From Megasphaera vaginalis (ex Bordigoni et al. 2020) (GTDB lineage Bacteria > Bacillota > Negativicutes > Veillonellales > Megasphaeraceae), in contig NZ_OEQB01000005.1 of NCBI RefSeq assembly GCF_900240295.1, forward strand, positions 62,001-126,000: 64,000 bases of DNA, written 5' to 3'. Every line of letters begins with the position of its first letter. Position 1 is the stretch's first letter. Positions 41,570 to 49,610 of this stretch are shown here, one piece after another. Position numbers and translations under genes: made by a program. Below the pieces are notes generated by a model, which worked only from the letters and a program-made list of their open reading frames with translations, searched no databases and had not been told where the DNA came from.

Positions 41570-42400
41570 ATGGTTAACTTAGAAGAACTGAAACAATTCG
41601 TTGCCTTTGCAGAACTGGGCACCCTTGCAAAGGTAGCGGAAGCATTCTTGATTTCGGCACCTTCCCTTTCGCGGAACATGCAGCACGTAGAAGAGAGTTT
41701 CGGCGTACCCTTATTTACCCGCAGCGTCAATAAGATCGCACTGAATGAAACCGGCAAAAAAGCGGTCCGCGCGGCACAGATAATTCTGCGCACAGCAGAA
41801 ACGGCAATCCAAGATGTACAGCGTTTCGATCAGGCGCAAAAGACAATTTATATTTCCGCTTGTGCCCCGATGCCCTTATGGAATATTCTCCCGCGCCTCT
41901 CTGCTATTTATCCGCAAAAAATCATCTCTCATCAGATAAGCCAAGTGGAAGATATCCTTTCGGAAATAAAGAACGGTCAAATCAATTTAGCAATTTTGCC
42001 TTTTCCGTTAGAAAACGGTAACTACAAGATAGAACCGTTGCTGACAGAAAAACTGTTTATCTCCGTCAGGCCTGACCACGAATTGGCCAACCGATCGGAA
42101 GTCTTCTTTGAAGAGATAAACGGTTATAATTTTTTGCTGCGCAGTGAAATCGGCTTCTGGGACAGTCTCTGCCGGGAATACATGCCTTCTTCAAAGTTTT
42201 TAGTTCAAAATAATCAATTTGAATTCGACGAATTGGTTCGCACCTCCTCTTTACCGCGGTTCATTACCAACTGTTCTGCCGATTTCCGGTCCATAAAAAA
42301 AGACAGGATTGCAATCCCTATCTCTAACCCTGAAGCAACCGTTACCTTTTATTTACACCATGTGGACCGGGAGACAGCACTCGAAAAAAATCACGGATAA
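41570..42400 (+). CDS. LysR-family transcriptional regulator
   Basis: The 276-residue protein has an N-terminal LysR DNA-binding domain (LEELKQFVAFAELGTLAKVAEAFLISAPSLSRNMQHVEESFGVPLF) and a shorter-than-usual effector domain. ACGAGGAGGATAGGC precedes the start. It is divergent from the aldo/keto reductase gene and probably regulates it and itself. The last helices are slightly truncated compared with the typical length of about 295 residues. Confidence 0.9.
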   Translation: MVNLEELKQFVAFAELGTLAKVAEAFLISAPSLSRNMQHVEESFGVPLFTRSVNKIALNETGKKAVRAAQIILRTAETAIQDVQRFDQAQKTIYISACAPMPLWNILPRLSAIYPQKIISHQISQVEDILSEIKNGQINLAILPFPLENGNYKIEPLLTEKLFISVRPDHELANRSEVFFEEINGYNFLLRSEIGFWDSLCREYMPSSKFLVQNNQFEFDELVRTSSLPRFITNCSADFRSIKKDRIAIPISNPEATVTFYLHHVDRETALEKNHG

Positions 42401-42565
42401 TAGCGGCGCGAAATACCGTTTAACGGCTGCCTTCCGTATCAACATCTATGCTTAACCTGCGCTAACAAGACTGTACTCTCTCCTCCCGTTACCGATGGTG
42501 AGATCAAAATTAAACCGAATCTTCCGCCTGCCTAAGACGGTCATATAGATAAACGGTTCATAAAT

Positions 42566-42594
42566 GTAGTAAAATAAACGTATCCTTTTACTAC
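42566..42594 (+). promoter_or_regulatory. 9-bp-arm inverted repeat upstream of a small ORF
   Basis: GTAGTAAAA (42566-42574) and TTTTACTAC (42586-42594) are perfect complements spaced by 11 bases, with GGGAGG and an ATG at 42606 just beyond. The layout is that of a regulator operator in front of a translated gene. The region 42401-42565 holds nothing else recognisable. Confidence 0.5.
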
Positions 42595-42605
42595 TGGGAG
42601 GCGAT

Positions 42606-42803
42606 ATGCAGCAAGACCGCCAACAGCCTGTGCAAGTACGACGGACCGTGCGCCGTGACGACCGGAGCAGGCTTATTGCCGCCGCTATCCTTGTCTTGGG
42701 CTACGCCCGCATGGGACAATTGGACGCGGCAACCACCCGTCGCACGCTGTCGCGAATACCAATACGCCGCAACGGTGAGGACATCGGCGATTTCTTTCGT
42801 TAG
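42606..42803 (+). CDS. small hypothetical protein or gene remnant
   Basis: The 65-codon frame starts with ATG behind GGGAGG, after a promoter-like inverted repeat. It reads MQQDRQQPVQVRRTVRRDDRS, then one short hydrophobic stretch (LIAAAILVLGYA) and an arginine-rich end. No family is recognised. Its composition is unusual and alternative frames look equally open, so it may be the start of a decayed gene. The following esterase gene begins 131 bases later. Confidence 0.3.
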   Translation: MQQDRQQPVQVRRTVRRDDRSRLIAAAILVLGYARMGQLDAATTRRTLSRIPIRRNGEDIGDFFR

Positions 42804-42934
42804 GGAGATCGCTGCCGGCCGGCGGCCGCAGCATGAAACGAAAACACCGAAGCAGCAACGATACGCGCGGCTGTTTCCATTATCTGTTAGAGCAATGTAT
42901 GGCCATATGGCAAAATTGCAGAAAAGAGGATTTT

Positions 42935-44800
42935 ATGCGCATAAAAACGAAAATCTATTTATTATTGTGCCTCCTTGGCGCGATGACGACCTGCAGCGTT
43001 GCAGCAGAGCCGGTAGTGATGATTCCCAATGTATATGGCGACGGAGAAAAAATTGAAGCCTTAGCCATCCAGTATCCCTTCAGCATTGATCATACTTCCG
43101 TTGCGGCAGATGCTTTCCAAGTTGCCGATCATCAAGTGGCCGACGTGTATACCAATGTAGAACCGAAAACAGGAAATAAACACGAAGACGGCAAGTATGT
43201 CATCGTCGATTTGGTCACTAAAAATACATTATCCCCCTTAGACAAGCAGGGGCCCAAAAAACCGAAAAAGGCAGAAAATGAGAAAGCGGACGCTCCGCTT
43301 CATTCCGACCGGACGGCGCCGGTACTCACGGCTTCCGTAGTACAAGTCAAAAATATCCGAGGGACAGACGGTACAATATATCCCGCCAGTACGGAAGTCA
43401 TGAAAGCAGAAACGGCGACAAGCTCTATTATTGATAAATTTATCATCAAACATTATACGGATAACGAAACAAAAAGCACGATCAGCTATACTGTGTTTTT
43501 GCCGGAAAACTATACGCCGCAGCAAAAATATCCTTTGGTTTTCTTTATCGCCGATGCGAGCGCCAATATTAACAACGACCGTACGCCTCTATTCCAAGGC
43601 AACGGCGCCACCATTTGGGCTACAGCGGAAGAACAACGGAAACATCAGGCGATCGTAGTCGCGCCGCAATACTCCGAAGACTTGGTCAACTCTTTGGGAA
43701 TGATGACTACAGATGAAAATAAATGGACACCAGGATTGACACTGGTTACCAATTTACTGAAAAACATTATTTCCACATATCCTGTCGATAAAGATCGCAT
43801 TTACGGTACAGGTCAATCCCAGGGCGGCATAGCCAACATTGCCATCAGCGACCGATACCCGGATCTATTCGCAGCTCAGTACCTCGTAGCTTGTCAGTGG
43901 AATACAGATGAGATGAACGCCTTGCTGCATAAGAATTTATGGATCCTTGTTTCAGAAGGAGACACCAAAGCGTATCCGAGTATGAACGAAGCTGTTTCCA
44001 AGTGGCGGCAGGCAGGCGGAAAGGTGGCGACTTCGCCATATTTGTGGGACAGCACTGCCGATGCCGCCACCTTCGCACAATACGTGGCGGACATGGAAGC
44101 CAAAGGGGCAACCATAAATTATTCCGTATTTAAAAACGGCAGTCATACCTATACCTGGTCTGTGGCTTATACCATTGAAGGCATCCGCGATTGGCTGTTC
44201 AATCAGACTAAATCGGGAAGACCCGTATCGGCGACCGCGTCCGGCAAATTCGAAGCTAAACGACAAAGGCAACTGGCGTTAAAAAAAGAAGCCAGACAGT
44301 ATTTCGAAACGGGAAAGAACTACTTTAACGGTGAAAACGGCGCACCCAAAGATGCCGTTAAGGCTTGGGCCGCCTTTACGAAAGCGGATAAGCAAGGCGA
44401 TAAAAAAGCGGCCCGTTATTTGGGATTATTATCGCTTAGCGACCGGAAAATGAAGGCAAGGACCAAACAAGCGTTTACGTATTTCATGAAAGGCGCCGAA
44501 AATGGAGATATTACCAGCATGTACTACCTTGGCCGCTGCTATGAAACCGGCACAGGCACCAAGCAAAATATTCAGCTGGCATACCATTGGTATAAAGAAG
44601 CCGCCAAACGCGAAGATATCATCGCAGCGCCAGCCATGGCGGCGCTAGCAAGTTTATATGAACGCGGACTGGGTGCAGAGCAAAATCTCCAAATAAGTGA
44701 AGAGCTGTATGAAAAAGCGGCGCGCGCCGGATATAAAGAAGCCGCCGACGGTTTACAGCGAGTGCGTGCCAGTCAAAGATCGCAGCGAGAACGGCAATAA
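42935..44800 (+). CDS. exported esterase (alpha/beta hydrolase) fused to Sel1 repeats
   Basis: The 621-residue protein starts with a signal peptide (MRIKTKIYLLLCLLGAMTTCSVAA, cleavage probably after AA). A beta-rich N-terminal domain of about 150 residues follows, then an alpha/beta hydrolase domain related to poly(3-hydroxybutyrate) depolymerase-type esterases. That domain has the nucleophile S295 in GTGQSQGG, an aspartate candidate in LWDSTADAA and a histidine in NGSHTYTW. From about residue 455 come Sel1/TPR-like repeats (AVKAWAAFTKADKQGDKKAARYLG, AFTYFMKGAENGDITSMYYLGRCYETGTG, and another). The start at 42935 is fixed by the signal peptide and AAAAGAGGA. It is probably periplasmic or surface-located. 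The substrate is unknown. Confidence 0.82.
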   Translation: MRIKTKIYLLLCLLGAMTTCSVAAEPVVMIPNVYGDGEKIEALAIQYPFSIDHTSVAADAFQVADHQVADVYTNVEPKTGNKHEDGKYVIVDLVTKNTLSPLDKQGPKKPKKAENEKADAPLHSDRTAPVLTASVVQVKNIRGTDGTIYPASTEVMKAETATSSIIDKFIIKHYTDNETKSTISYTVFLPENYTPQQKYPLVFFIADASANINNDRTPLFQGNGATIWATAEEQRKHQAIVVAPQYSEDLVNSLGMMTTDENKWTPGLTLVTNLLKNIISTYPVDKDRIYGTGQSQGGIANIAISDRYPDLFAAQYLVACQWNTDEMNALLHKNLWILVSEGDTKAYPSMNEAVSKWRQAGGKVATSPYLWDSTADAATFAQYVADMEAKGATINYSVFKNGSHTYTWSVAYTIEGIRDWLFNQTKSGRPVSATASGKFEAKRQRQLALKKEARQYFETGKNYFNGENGAPKDAVKAWAAFTKADKQGDKKAARYLGLLSLSDRKMKARTKQAFTYFMKGAENGDITSMYYLGRCYETGTGTKQNIQLAYHWYKEAAKREDIIAAPAMAALASLYERGLGAEQNLQISEELYEKAARAGYKEAADGLQRVRASQRSQRERQ

Positions 44801-44973
44801 AGGCCGTTAAAAAGAACACGCAGACAGGTGCCGTCCGATCGAACCCCTGCTCCACTGTGGTTTCACCCATTAAAACGGCAGCTCACAGGAACGCAAGGCT
44901 GTCCAGCAACGCGCAGTTATGCGCTAAAACAACCAGGTAACCAGCGTTTCTGCAGTGGCATTCCTTGCAGGTA

Positions 44974-45006
44974 CAAAAAAATGCCGGCAGAATATTCTGC
45001 CAGCAT
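44974..45006 (-). terminator. terminator after tRNA-Arg
   Basis: On the minus strand ATGCTGGCAGAAT and ATTCTGCCGGCAT pair with one mismatch and are followed by TTTTTTT, about 70 bases after the tRNA 3' end. The arms are at 44981-45006. Confidence 0.8.
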
Positions 45007-45074
45007 CTCTTTCATTACCAAGCAACGTTTAGCATGTCAATGCTTTTTAAACCGCATGGTCAATGTATTTTCAA

Positions 45075-45151
45075 TGGTGCGCCCAGAGGGAATCGAACCC
45101 ACGACACATGGTTTAGGAAACCACCGCTCTATCCTACTGAGCTATGGACGC
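45075..45151 (-). tRNA. tRNA-Arg (anticodon CCT)
   Basis: The 77-base minus-strand sequence folds as a tRNA. The acceptor stem GCGTCCA pairs with TGGGCGC, a D-arm with AGCTCAGTAGGATAGAGC follows, and the anticodon stem GTGGT/ACCAT has loop TTCCTAA (anticodon CCT, reading AGG). The T-arm is GTGGG-TTCGATT-CCCTC-like with the invariant TTCGA. The 3' CCA is encoded. It is flanked by its own terminator. Confidence 0.93.
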
Positions 45152-45269
45152 ATAAACAATGGTTACGTCTTATCATACCATGTATTGAACATGCTGTCAC
45201 GGAATAAATATCGCCATACTTGAGATATTTACGGTATCATAGAAAAACATAAAGGAGACTCCTTTCATC

Positions 45270-46178
45270 ATGATGGAATTGGAAAAATTGGCTACTGAGA
45301 AACGAAATGCTGAGACTGCCGAAATTGACAGTGTCTCCACGCTGGAAATGATCCGTCTCATCCATACGGAAGATCAAAAAGCGACAGCTGCGATCACGCC
45401 GCTCTTGCCACAGATAGCTGCCGCCGTCGACGTCATTGCCGAGCGGCTGCGCCGAGGCGGCCGCCTGTTTTACGTTGGCGCCGGCACATCCGGCCGCCTC
45501 GGTATTCTTGATGCTGCCGAATGCCCGCCGACATACGGCACGGCGCCGGAATTGGTACAAGGCCTGATCGCCGGCGGTCGGGCGGCCGTGTTCTGCGCGC
45601 AAGAAGGGGCGGAAGATGATAGCGACGGCGGCCGTCAGGATCTGGCAGCGTGCACCCTCACCGCCGCCGATGCCGTCGTCGGACTCAGCGCCTCCGGCAG
45701 AACACCTTACGTCATCGGCGCCCTGACCTATGCCAAAAACTGCGGCGCTGCCGTCATTTCCGTCGACTGCAGCAGCGATGCTCCTATCAGTCGTTGCAGC
45801 GATATCGACATTTGCGCCCTCGTCGGCGCCGAAGTTATTACCGGCTCGACGCGAATGAAGGCCGGTACGGCGCAGAAACTGATTCTCAATATGCTTTCTA
45901 CAGGAGTCATGGTCCGCCTGGGCAAAGTCTACGGCAATCTCATGGTTGACGTGAAGACGTCGAACAAAAAGCTGGAAGAAAGAGCTTGCCGTATCGTCAT
46001 GGAGGCGGCGTCCTGTTCCCGCGCGGCGGCGACGGAAGCATTGTCCGCCGCAAACGGTCACGCCAAAACGGCGATCGTCATGATTCTCCTCGGTCTTTCC
46101 GCCACCGCCGCAGCAGCGGCCTTGGAACGACACGGCGGGTATATTCGCAACGTACTGGAGGCCGGCTGTGGAACATAA
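45270..46178 (+). CDS. murQ: N-acetylmuramic acid 6-phosphate etherase
   Basis: The 302-residue SIS-domain enzyme removes the lactyl ether of MurNAc 6-phosphate to give GlcNAc 6-phosphate and D-lactate. Family marks are STLEMIRLIHTEDQKA, GGRLFYVGAGTSGRLGILDAAECPPTYG, the GLSASGRTPYVIGAL loop, and GSTRMKAGTAQKLILNMLSTG. It heads a three-gene operon with an EIIBC permease (11-base overlap) and MupG. The D-lactate released could feed the acrylate route in the same cell. AAAGGAG precedes the start. Confidence 0.95.
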   Translation: MMELEKLATEKRNAETAEIDSVSTLEMIRLIHTEDQKATAAITPLLPQIAAAVDVIAERLRRGGRLFYVGAGTSGRLGILDAAECPPTYGTAPELVQGLIAGGRAAVFCAQEGAEDDSDGGRQDLAACTLTAADAVVGLSASGRTPYVIGALTYAKNCGAAVISVDCSSDAPISRCSDIDICALVGAEVITGSTRMKAGTAQKLILNMLSTGVMVRLGKVYGNLMVDVKTSNKKLEERACRIVMEAASCSRAAATEALSAANGHAKTAIVMILLGLSATAAAAALERHGGYIRNVLEAGCGT

Positions 46179-47580
46179 AGAAAGGGCGGAAGCAATTTAC
46201 CGTATCATCGGCCCGAAAGACAATATTATCGAGCCGTACAACTGTATGACTCGGCTCCGTTTCCGCGTCAAAGAAGAGTCCTTTACAACGAAGGAACTGG
46301 AAATGATTGACGGCGTCAAAGGCATCAATAAAAGCGGCGACGAATGGCAGCTCATCTTCGGCCCGGGCACGGCGGCCAAGGTGACGGCTGAATTGAAAGC
46401 GCTCTTGGCAGCGATACCGGCAAAAGAGGCGACATCGCCGGCCGCAGATGCCGCGAAAAGCACTCCGTCCGTCGCAGCCCTTGCCGGTAGAGCCGGTTTC
46501 GGCAACGGCAAAGAGCTGCACGAAGCCATTCGCCGGAGAAACAGTACGCCCGGCAGAGACGTGCTGAAAAAAATATCTCATATTTTCGTTCCCATTATTC
46601 CCGCATTTATCGCCTGCGGCCTGATTACGGGGCTCGTCAACATTTTCGTTAAGGCCGATCCGTCGCTGACGACTTATCCGACAGTACAGCTCCTGGCCAT
46701 TGCCGGCAACGCCGCCTTCTGGGGACTGAATCTTTTCGTCGGCGTCCAGGCGGCCGACGAATTCGGCGGCACACCGATCCTCGGCGGAGTCATGGCGGCT
46801 GTCATCAGCCATCCCGGCCTCTCGTCCGTCACGCTTTTCGACACCTCCCTGATGCCCGGCCGAGGCGGCATCATCGCCGTCCTGCTCATCGCGTTCTTCG
46901 CGGCGACGCTGGAAAAGAGACTGCACCGCATCGTTCCCGATATGTTCGATCTGTTCCTGACGCCCTTGCTCGTCGTCGTCATTTCGACAGCTGTCGCCAT
47001 CGGCATTTGTCAGCCCGCCGGCGCCGTTCTCTCCGAAGCGATCGGCACGGCGGCGACGACAGCCATTGACAGCGGCGGCGCCGTGACGGGCTTCGTGCTG
47101 GGCGGAACATTTCTGCCCATGGTGATGGTCGGCATCCACCAGGGACTGACTCCGATTCACGCCGAACTGCTCAATCGCTACGGCGTCACGATTCTTCTGC
47201 CGGTCCTCGCCATGGCCGGCGCCGGACAGGTCGGAGCCGCCTTCGCCGTCTATGGGAAAACAAAAAACAATACCCTGAAAAAAACGATTCTCTCAGCCCT
47301 TCCTGTCGGCTTTATGGGCATTGGCGAGCCTTTAATTTACGGAGTCACCTTGCCTTTGGGCAAACCGTTTATCGGCGCCTGCATCGGCGGCGCATTCGGC
47401 GGCGCCGTACAGGCCGCCTACGGAATCGGCGCCGCCGCCATCGGCATTTCGGGCCTGCCGTTAGCTGCCGCTACGACAAACCTGAGCGTCTATGTAGCGG
47501 GCTTGTTGACAGCTTACGCCACCGGCTTTGTTGCCACTTGGCTGATCGGCTTCACCGACCCGCCTGAAAGCGAGGTATAG
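46168..47580 (+). CDS. PTS EIIBC permease, probable MurNAc type (MurP-like)
   Basis: The 470-residue protein has an EIIB domain of the glucose/sucrose family at residues 1-80, with the phosphorylated cysteine in IEPYNCMTRLRFRV. A linker and a ten-helix EIIC domain follow (PIIPAFIACGLITGLVNI, FLPMVMVGIHQGLTPIHAELL, GIGEPLIYGVTLPLGKPF). There is no EIIA domain, as in E. coli MurP, which borrows EIIAGlc. Its place between murQ and mupG argues for MurNAc or GlcNAc-MurNAc-type substrates. The stand-alone EIIA at 7819-8277 is a candidate phosphate donor. Confidence 0.88.
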   Translation: MEHKERAEAIYRIIGPKDNIIEPYNCMTRLRFRVKEESFTTKELEMIDGVKGINKSGDEWQLIFGPGTAAKVTAELKALLAAIPAKEATSPAADAAKSTPSVAALAGRAGFGNGKELHEAIRRRNSTPGRDVLKKISHIFVPIIPAFIACGLITGLVNIFVKADPSLTTYPTVQLLAIAGNAAFWGLNLFVGVQAADEFGGTPILGGVMAAVISHPGLSSVTLFDTSLMPGRGGIIAVLLIAFFAATLEKRLHRIVPDMFDLFLTPLLVVVISTAVAIGICQPAGAVLSEAIGTAATTAIDSGGAVTGFVLGGTFLPMVMVGIHQGLTPIHAELLNRYGVTILLPVLAMAGAGQVGAAFAVYGKTKNNTLKKTILSALPVGFMGIGEPLIYGVTLPLGKPFIGACIGGAFGGAVQAAYGIGAAAIGISGLPLAAATTNLSVYVAGLLTAYATGFVATWLIGFTDPPESEV

Positions 47581-47582
47581 CA

Positions 47583-48659
47583 ATGCGTACAGGACTTTCT
47601 CTTTATCCCGGTCTCGATAGTACCGCAACATTGGAAAAAACGCTGTCACTAGCTTGCACGTACGGGATAGACCGACTCTTTCTCTCTCTGCACATACCGG
47701 AAGCGGATACAACGAAACTCCGTTGCGATCTGCAAAAAATACTGCGCCGCGCCCGGGAAAACCGGCTGGACGTCATCGCCGACATCAGCCCGGAAACAGC
47801 CGCCTTCTTAGGGTTCGACGAAGTAACGCCGCAAGCCCTGCTTGCCTGCGGCATTACGACAGCTCGTCTGGATGCCGGGTTCACACCTGCCCAAACGACG
47901 TATTTCAGCAAATGCATGACCGTTCAGCTCAATGCCTCGACGATACGGGAAGACGATCTCCTTGCCCTCCGCGCCGCAGGCGCCGATTTTTCCCATATTG
48001 ACAGTCTGCACAACTTTTATCCTCGCCCTTTTACCGGCTTATCCCCTGCTTTTACGGCGCAACAAACGGCCTTACTGCATCGTTACGGTATCCACGTCGG
48101 CGCTTTTATTGCCGGTATGAACACCAAGCGGGCGCCGCTTTACGAAGGACTGCCGACAGTGGAAGATCATCGCTCTTGGGAAACGCTCCGCGCCGTACGT
48201 CATTTAAGCGCCCTTCAACTGGATACGGTTTTTATCGGTGACTCCGCCCCGACAGCAGAAGAGGTCAACACCTTAGGCAACGTCGCCCCTATGGATGCCG
48301 ACACCGTCGTCTTGCGCATCCAGATGCACAGCGACGCCCCTCACCTCCGTCGACTCCTTCAGCGCACCTTTACACTGCGTCCCGACAGATCCGCCTACGT
48401 TCTGCGCACGGCCGGCTGCCGCGCACTGACCGGCGACATTCCCATCCTGCCGGCAGGACCGCGCCGCAGGCGTCAACGCGGCGACATCACGATAGATAAT
48501 CAAGGCTTCGGCCGTTACATGGGAGAAGTCGAAATCGTCCTGACAGACCTCCCCGTTGAAGAACGGACGAATATTGTCGCTTCCGTCCTGGCCGAAGACT
48601 TGCCGCTTCTCGACGCGGCACCGTATAAAAAGAAAATCATCTTCCAATGGCAACACTAA
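47583..48659 (+). CDS. mupG: MupG-like 6-phospho-N-acetylmuramidase (DUF871)
   Basis: The 358-residue protein has an N-terminal TIM barrel starting GLSLYPGL and including LFLSLHIPE, ADISPETAAFLGF and SHIDSLHNFYPRPFTGLS. A C-terminal beta domain with GDITIDNQGFGRYMGEVEIVL follows. DUF871 proteins include MupG, which cleaves 6-phosphorylated MurNAc-GlcNAc to MurNAc 6-phosphate and GlcNAc in Staphylococcus aureus. The murQ-permease-mupG order here matches that pathway. Several serine/arginine substitutions in the second half are not assessable by eye. It ends at a strong terminator. Confidence 0.88.
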   Translation: MRTGLSLYPGLDSTATLEKTLSLACTYGIDRLFLSLHIPEADTTKLRCDLQKILRRARENRLDVIADISPETAAFLGFDEVTPQALLACGITTARLDAGFTPAQTTYFSKCMTVQLNASTIREDDLLALRAAGADFSHIDSLHNFYPRPFTGLSPAFTAQQTALLHRYGIHVGAFIAGMNTKRAPLYEGLPTVEDHRSWETLRAVRHLSALQLDTVFIGDSAPTAEEVNTLGNVAPMDADTVVLRIQMHSDAPHLRRLLQRTFTLRPDRSAYVLRTAGCRALTGDIPILPAGPRRRRQRGDITIDNQGFGRYMGEVEIVLTDLPVEERTNIVASVLAEDLPLLDAAPYKKKIIFQWQH

Positions 48660-48704
48660 AAAAACACCGTGATATCATATTCGCCTGATATCACGGTGTT
48701 TTTT
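48659..48704 (+). terminator. terminator of the MurQ operon
   Basis: AAAAACACCGTGATATCA and TGATATCACGGTGTTTTTT form a long perfect stem around a ten-base loop, immediately after the MupG stop. A-runs on the other side could also end transcription of the convergent DUF6485 gene. Confidence 0.88.
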
Positions 48705-48912
48705 ATTCGCTCTGCTGTACCGCTGCGGCAAAGTCGCTGAAATGGTCGTTTTTTCTTCCTTCACTGCCCGGCACGAGGTTGAAAAAACAATTCGGGATTT
48801 CTTTTAACCGCAAGTTCTTGGCAATACACGGCGTACAGCCTTGGTCCTGATTCTGCAGATGATACGGACAGACCGTATTGGTACACGTACAAAACGTTGC
48901 CCGATTCGCCAT
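48703..48912 (-). CDS. DUF6485 family cysteine-rich protein
   Basis: The 69-residue protein starts MANRATFCTCTNTVCPYHLQNQ and has further cysteines in GCTPC and NCFF, seven in all, in the pattern of the small DUF6485 family from anaerobes. The Cys/His set probably binds a metal ion. AGGAGG precedes the start. The pyridoxamine oxidase-like gene is upstream on the same strand, separated by a hairpin. Function is unknown. Confidence 0.8.
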   Translation of the reverse strand: MANRATFCTCTNTVCPYHLQNQDQGCTPCIAKNLRLKEIPNCFFNLVPGSEGRKNDHFSDFAAAVQQSE

Positions 48913-48936
48913 CGTTTCCTCCTTTATGGATTCTTA

Positions 48937-48972
48937 TTAAAAACAGGACACGCTCTGGCAGCGTATCCTGTT
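48937..48972 (-). terminator. hairpin after the PNPOx-like gene
   Basis: AACAGGA-C-ACGCT and AGCGT-A-TCCTGTT pair around a five-base loop; the minus strand then has TTTTTAATAAG. It lies 12 bases past the stop codon. Confidence 0.75.
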
Positions 48973-48984
48973 ATCACACATACT

Positions 48985-49365
48985 TTAAATTGTCCGTTTG
49001 CAAAGCGTCGGCGTGACGATCACGACGCGGGACATCCAGTCAAACCGCTGTTTCATCAAATCAAATTCCGGGCCTGCCGTTTTGAATTCCGCCGTACCTT
49101 CGAGGTATTCGCCCGTTCCCATACCCATGGCGCCTTGCACTTGTTTGGAAACGACAACTAATTTAACGTGATTATTTTCGTTAACATTTTTTTCCGTTTT
49201 GCGGAACCCGAAAGCGGGAATCAAGATGCGTTCATCATCTGTAACATGAAGATAATTATTCCACGTATTGACGATGTGGGCATCACCGTTCGCCCAAGAT
49301 ACGAACGATACCGACCCTTCATGCTTTAACAAGTCGTAAAACAATTCGTCTAAAACTTTTTCCAT
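48985..49365 (-). CDS. pyridoxamine 5'-phosphate oxidase-like FMN-binding protein
   Basis: The 126-residue protein has a split-barrel flavin-binding fold. It has an early hydrophobic strand SVSFVSWANGDAHIVNTW, RILIPAFGFRKTEKNVNENNHVKLVVVSK typical of this group, and GEYLEGTAEFKTAGPEFD. True PNPOx residues for the pyridoxal phosphate ring are not evident, so an FMN reductase or flavin-binding role is as likely. AGGATG precedes the start. Confidence 0.75.
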   Translation of the reverse strand: MEKVLDELFYDLLKHEGSVSFVSWANGDAHIVNTWNNYLHVTDDERILIPAFGFRKTEKNVNENNHVKLVVVSKQVQGAMGMGTGEYLEGTAEFKTAGPEFDLMKQRFDWMSRVVIVTPTLCKRTI

Positions 49366-49610
49366 TTTTCATCCTCCATTCTCATATACCAAGTTAACAC
49401 AGTCAGCTAACGAAGTGAACATTAACCTGATTGTGATTGATATTACCATCTCTGACATCGCTTAACAAGGGGAATTACAACAAAACAAAAAAATATTTAC
49501 CCCTGCGAAAAGACCGCCGGCCAGCATCGTATACGGATACAGATGGCGGAAAAACAGGCATACCGCGAATGGTCCTCACAAACGCCCTCCGCCGCCACAA
49601 ACATACGGCG

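Noticed and set aside
42655-43056. 133-codon plus-strand frame
   Set aside because: It overlaps the start of the exported esterase in another frame and lacks a ribosome site.
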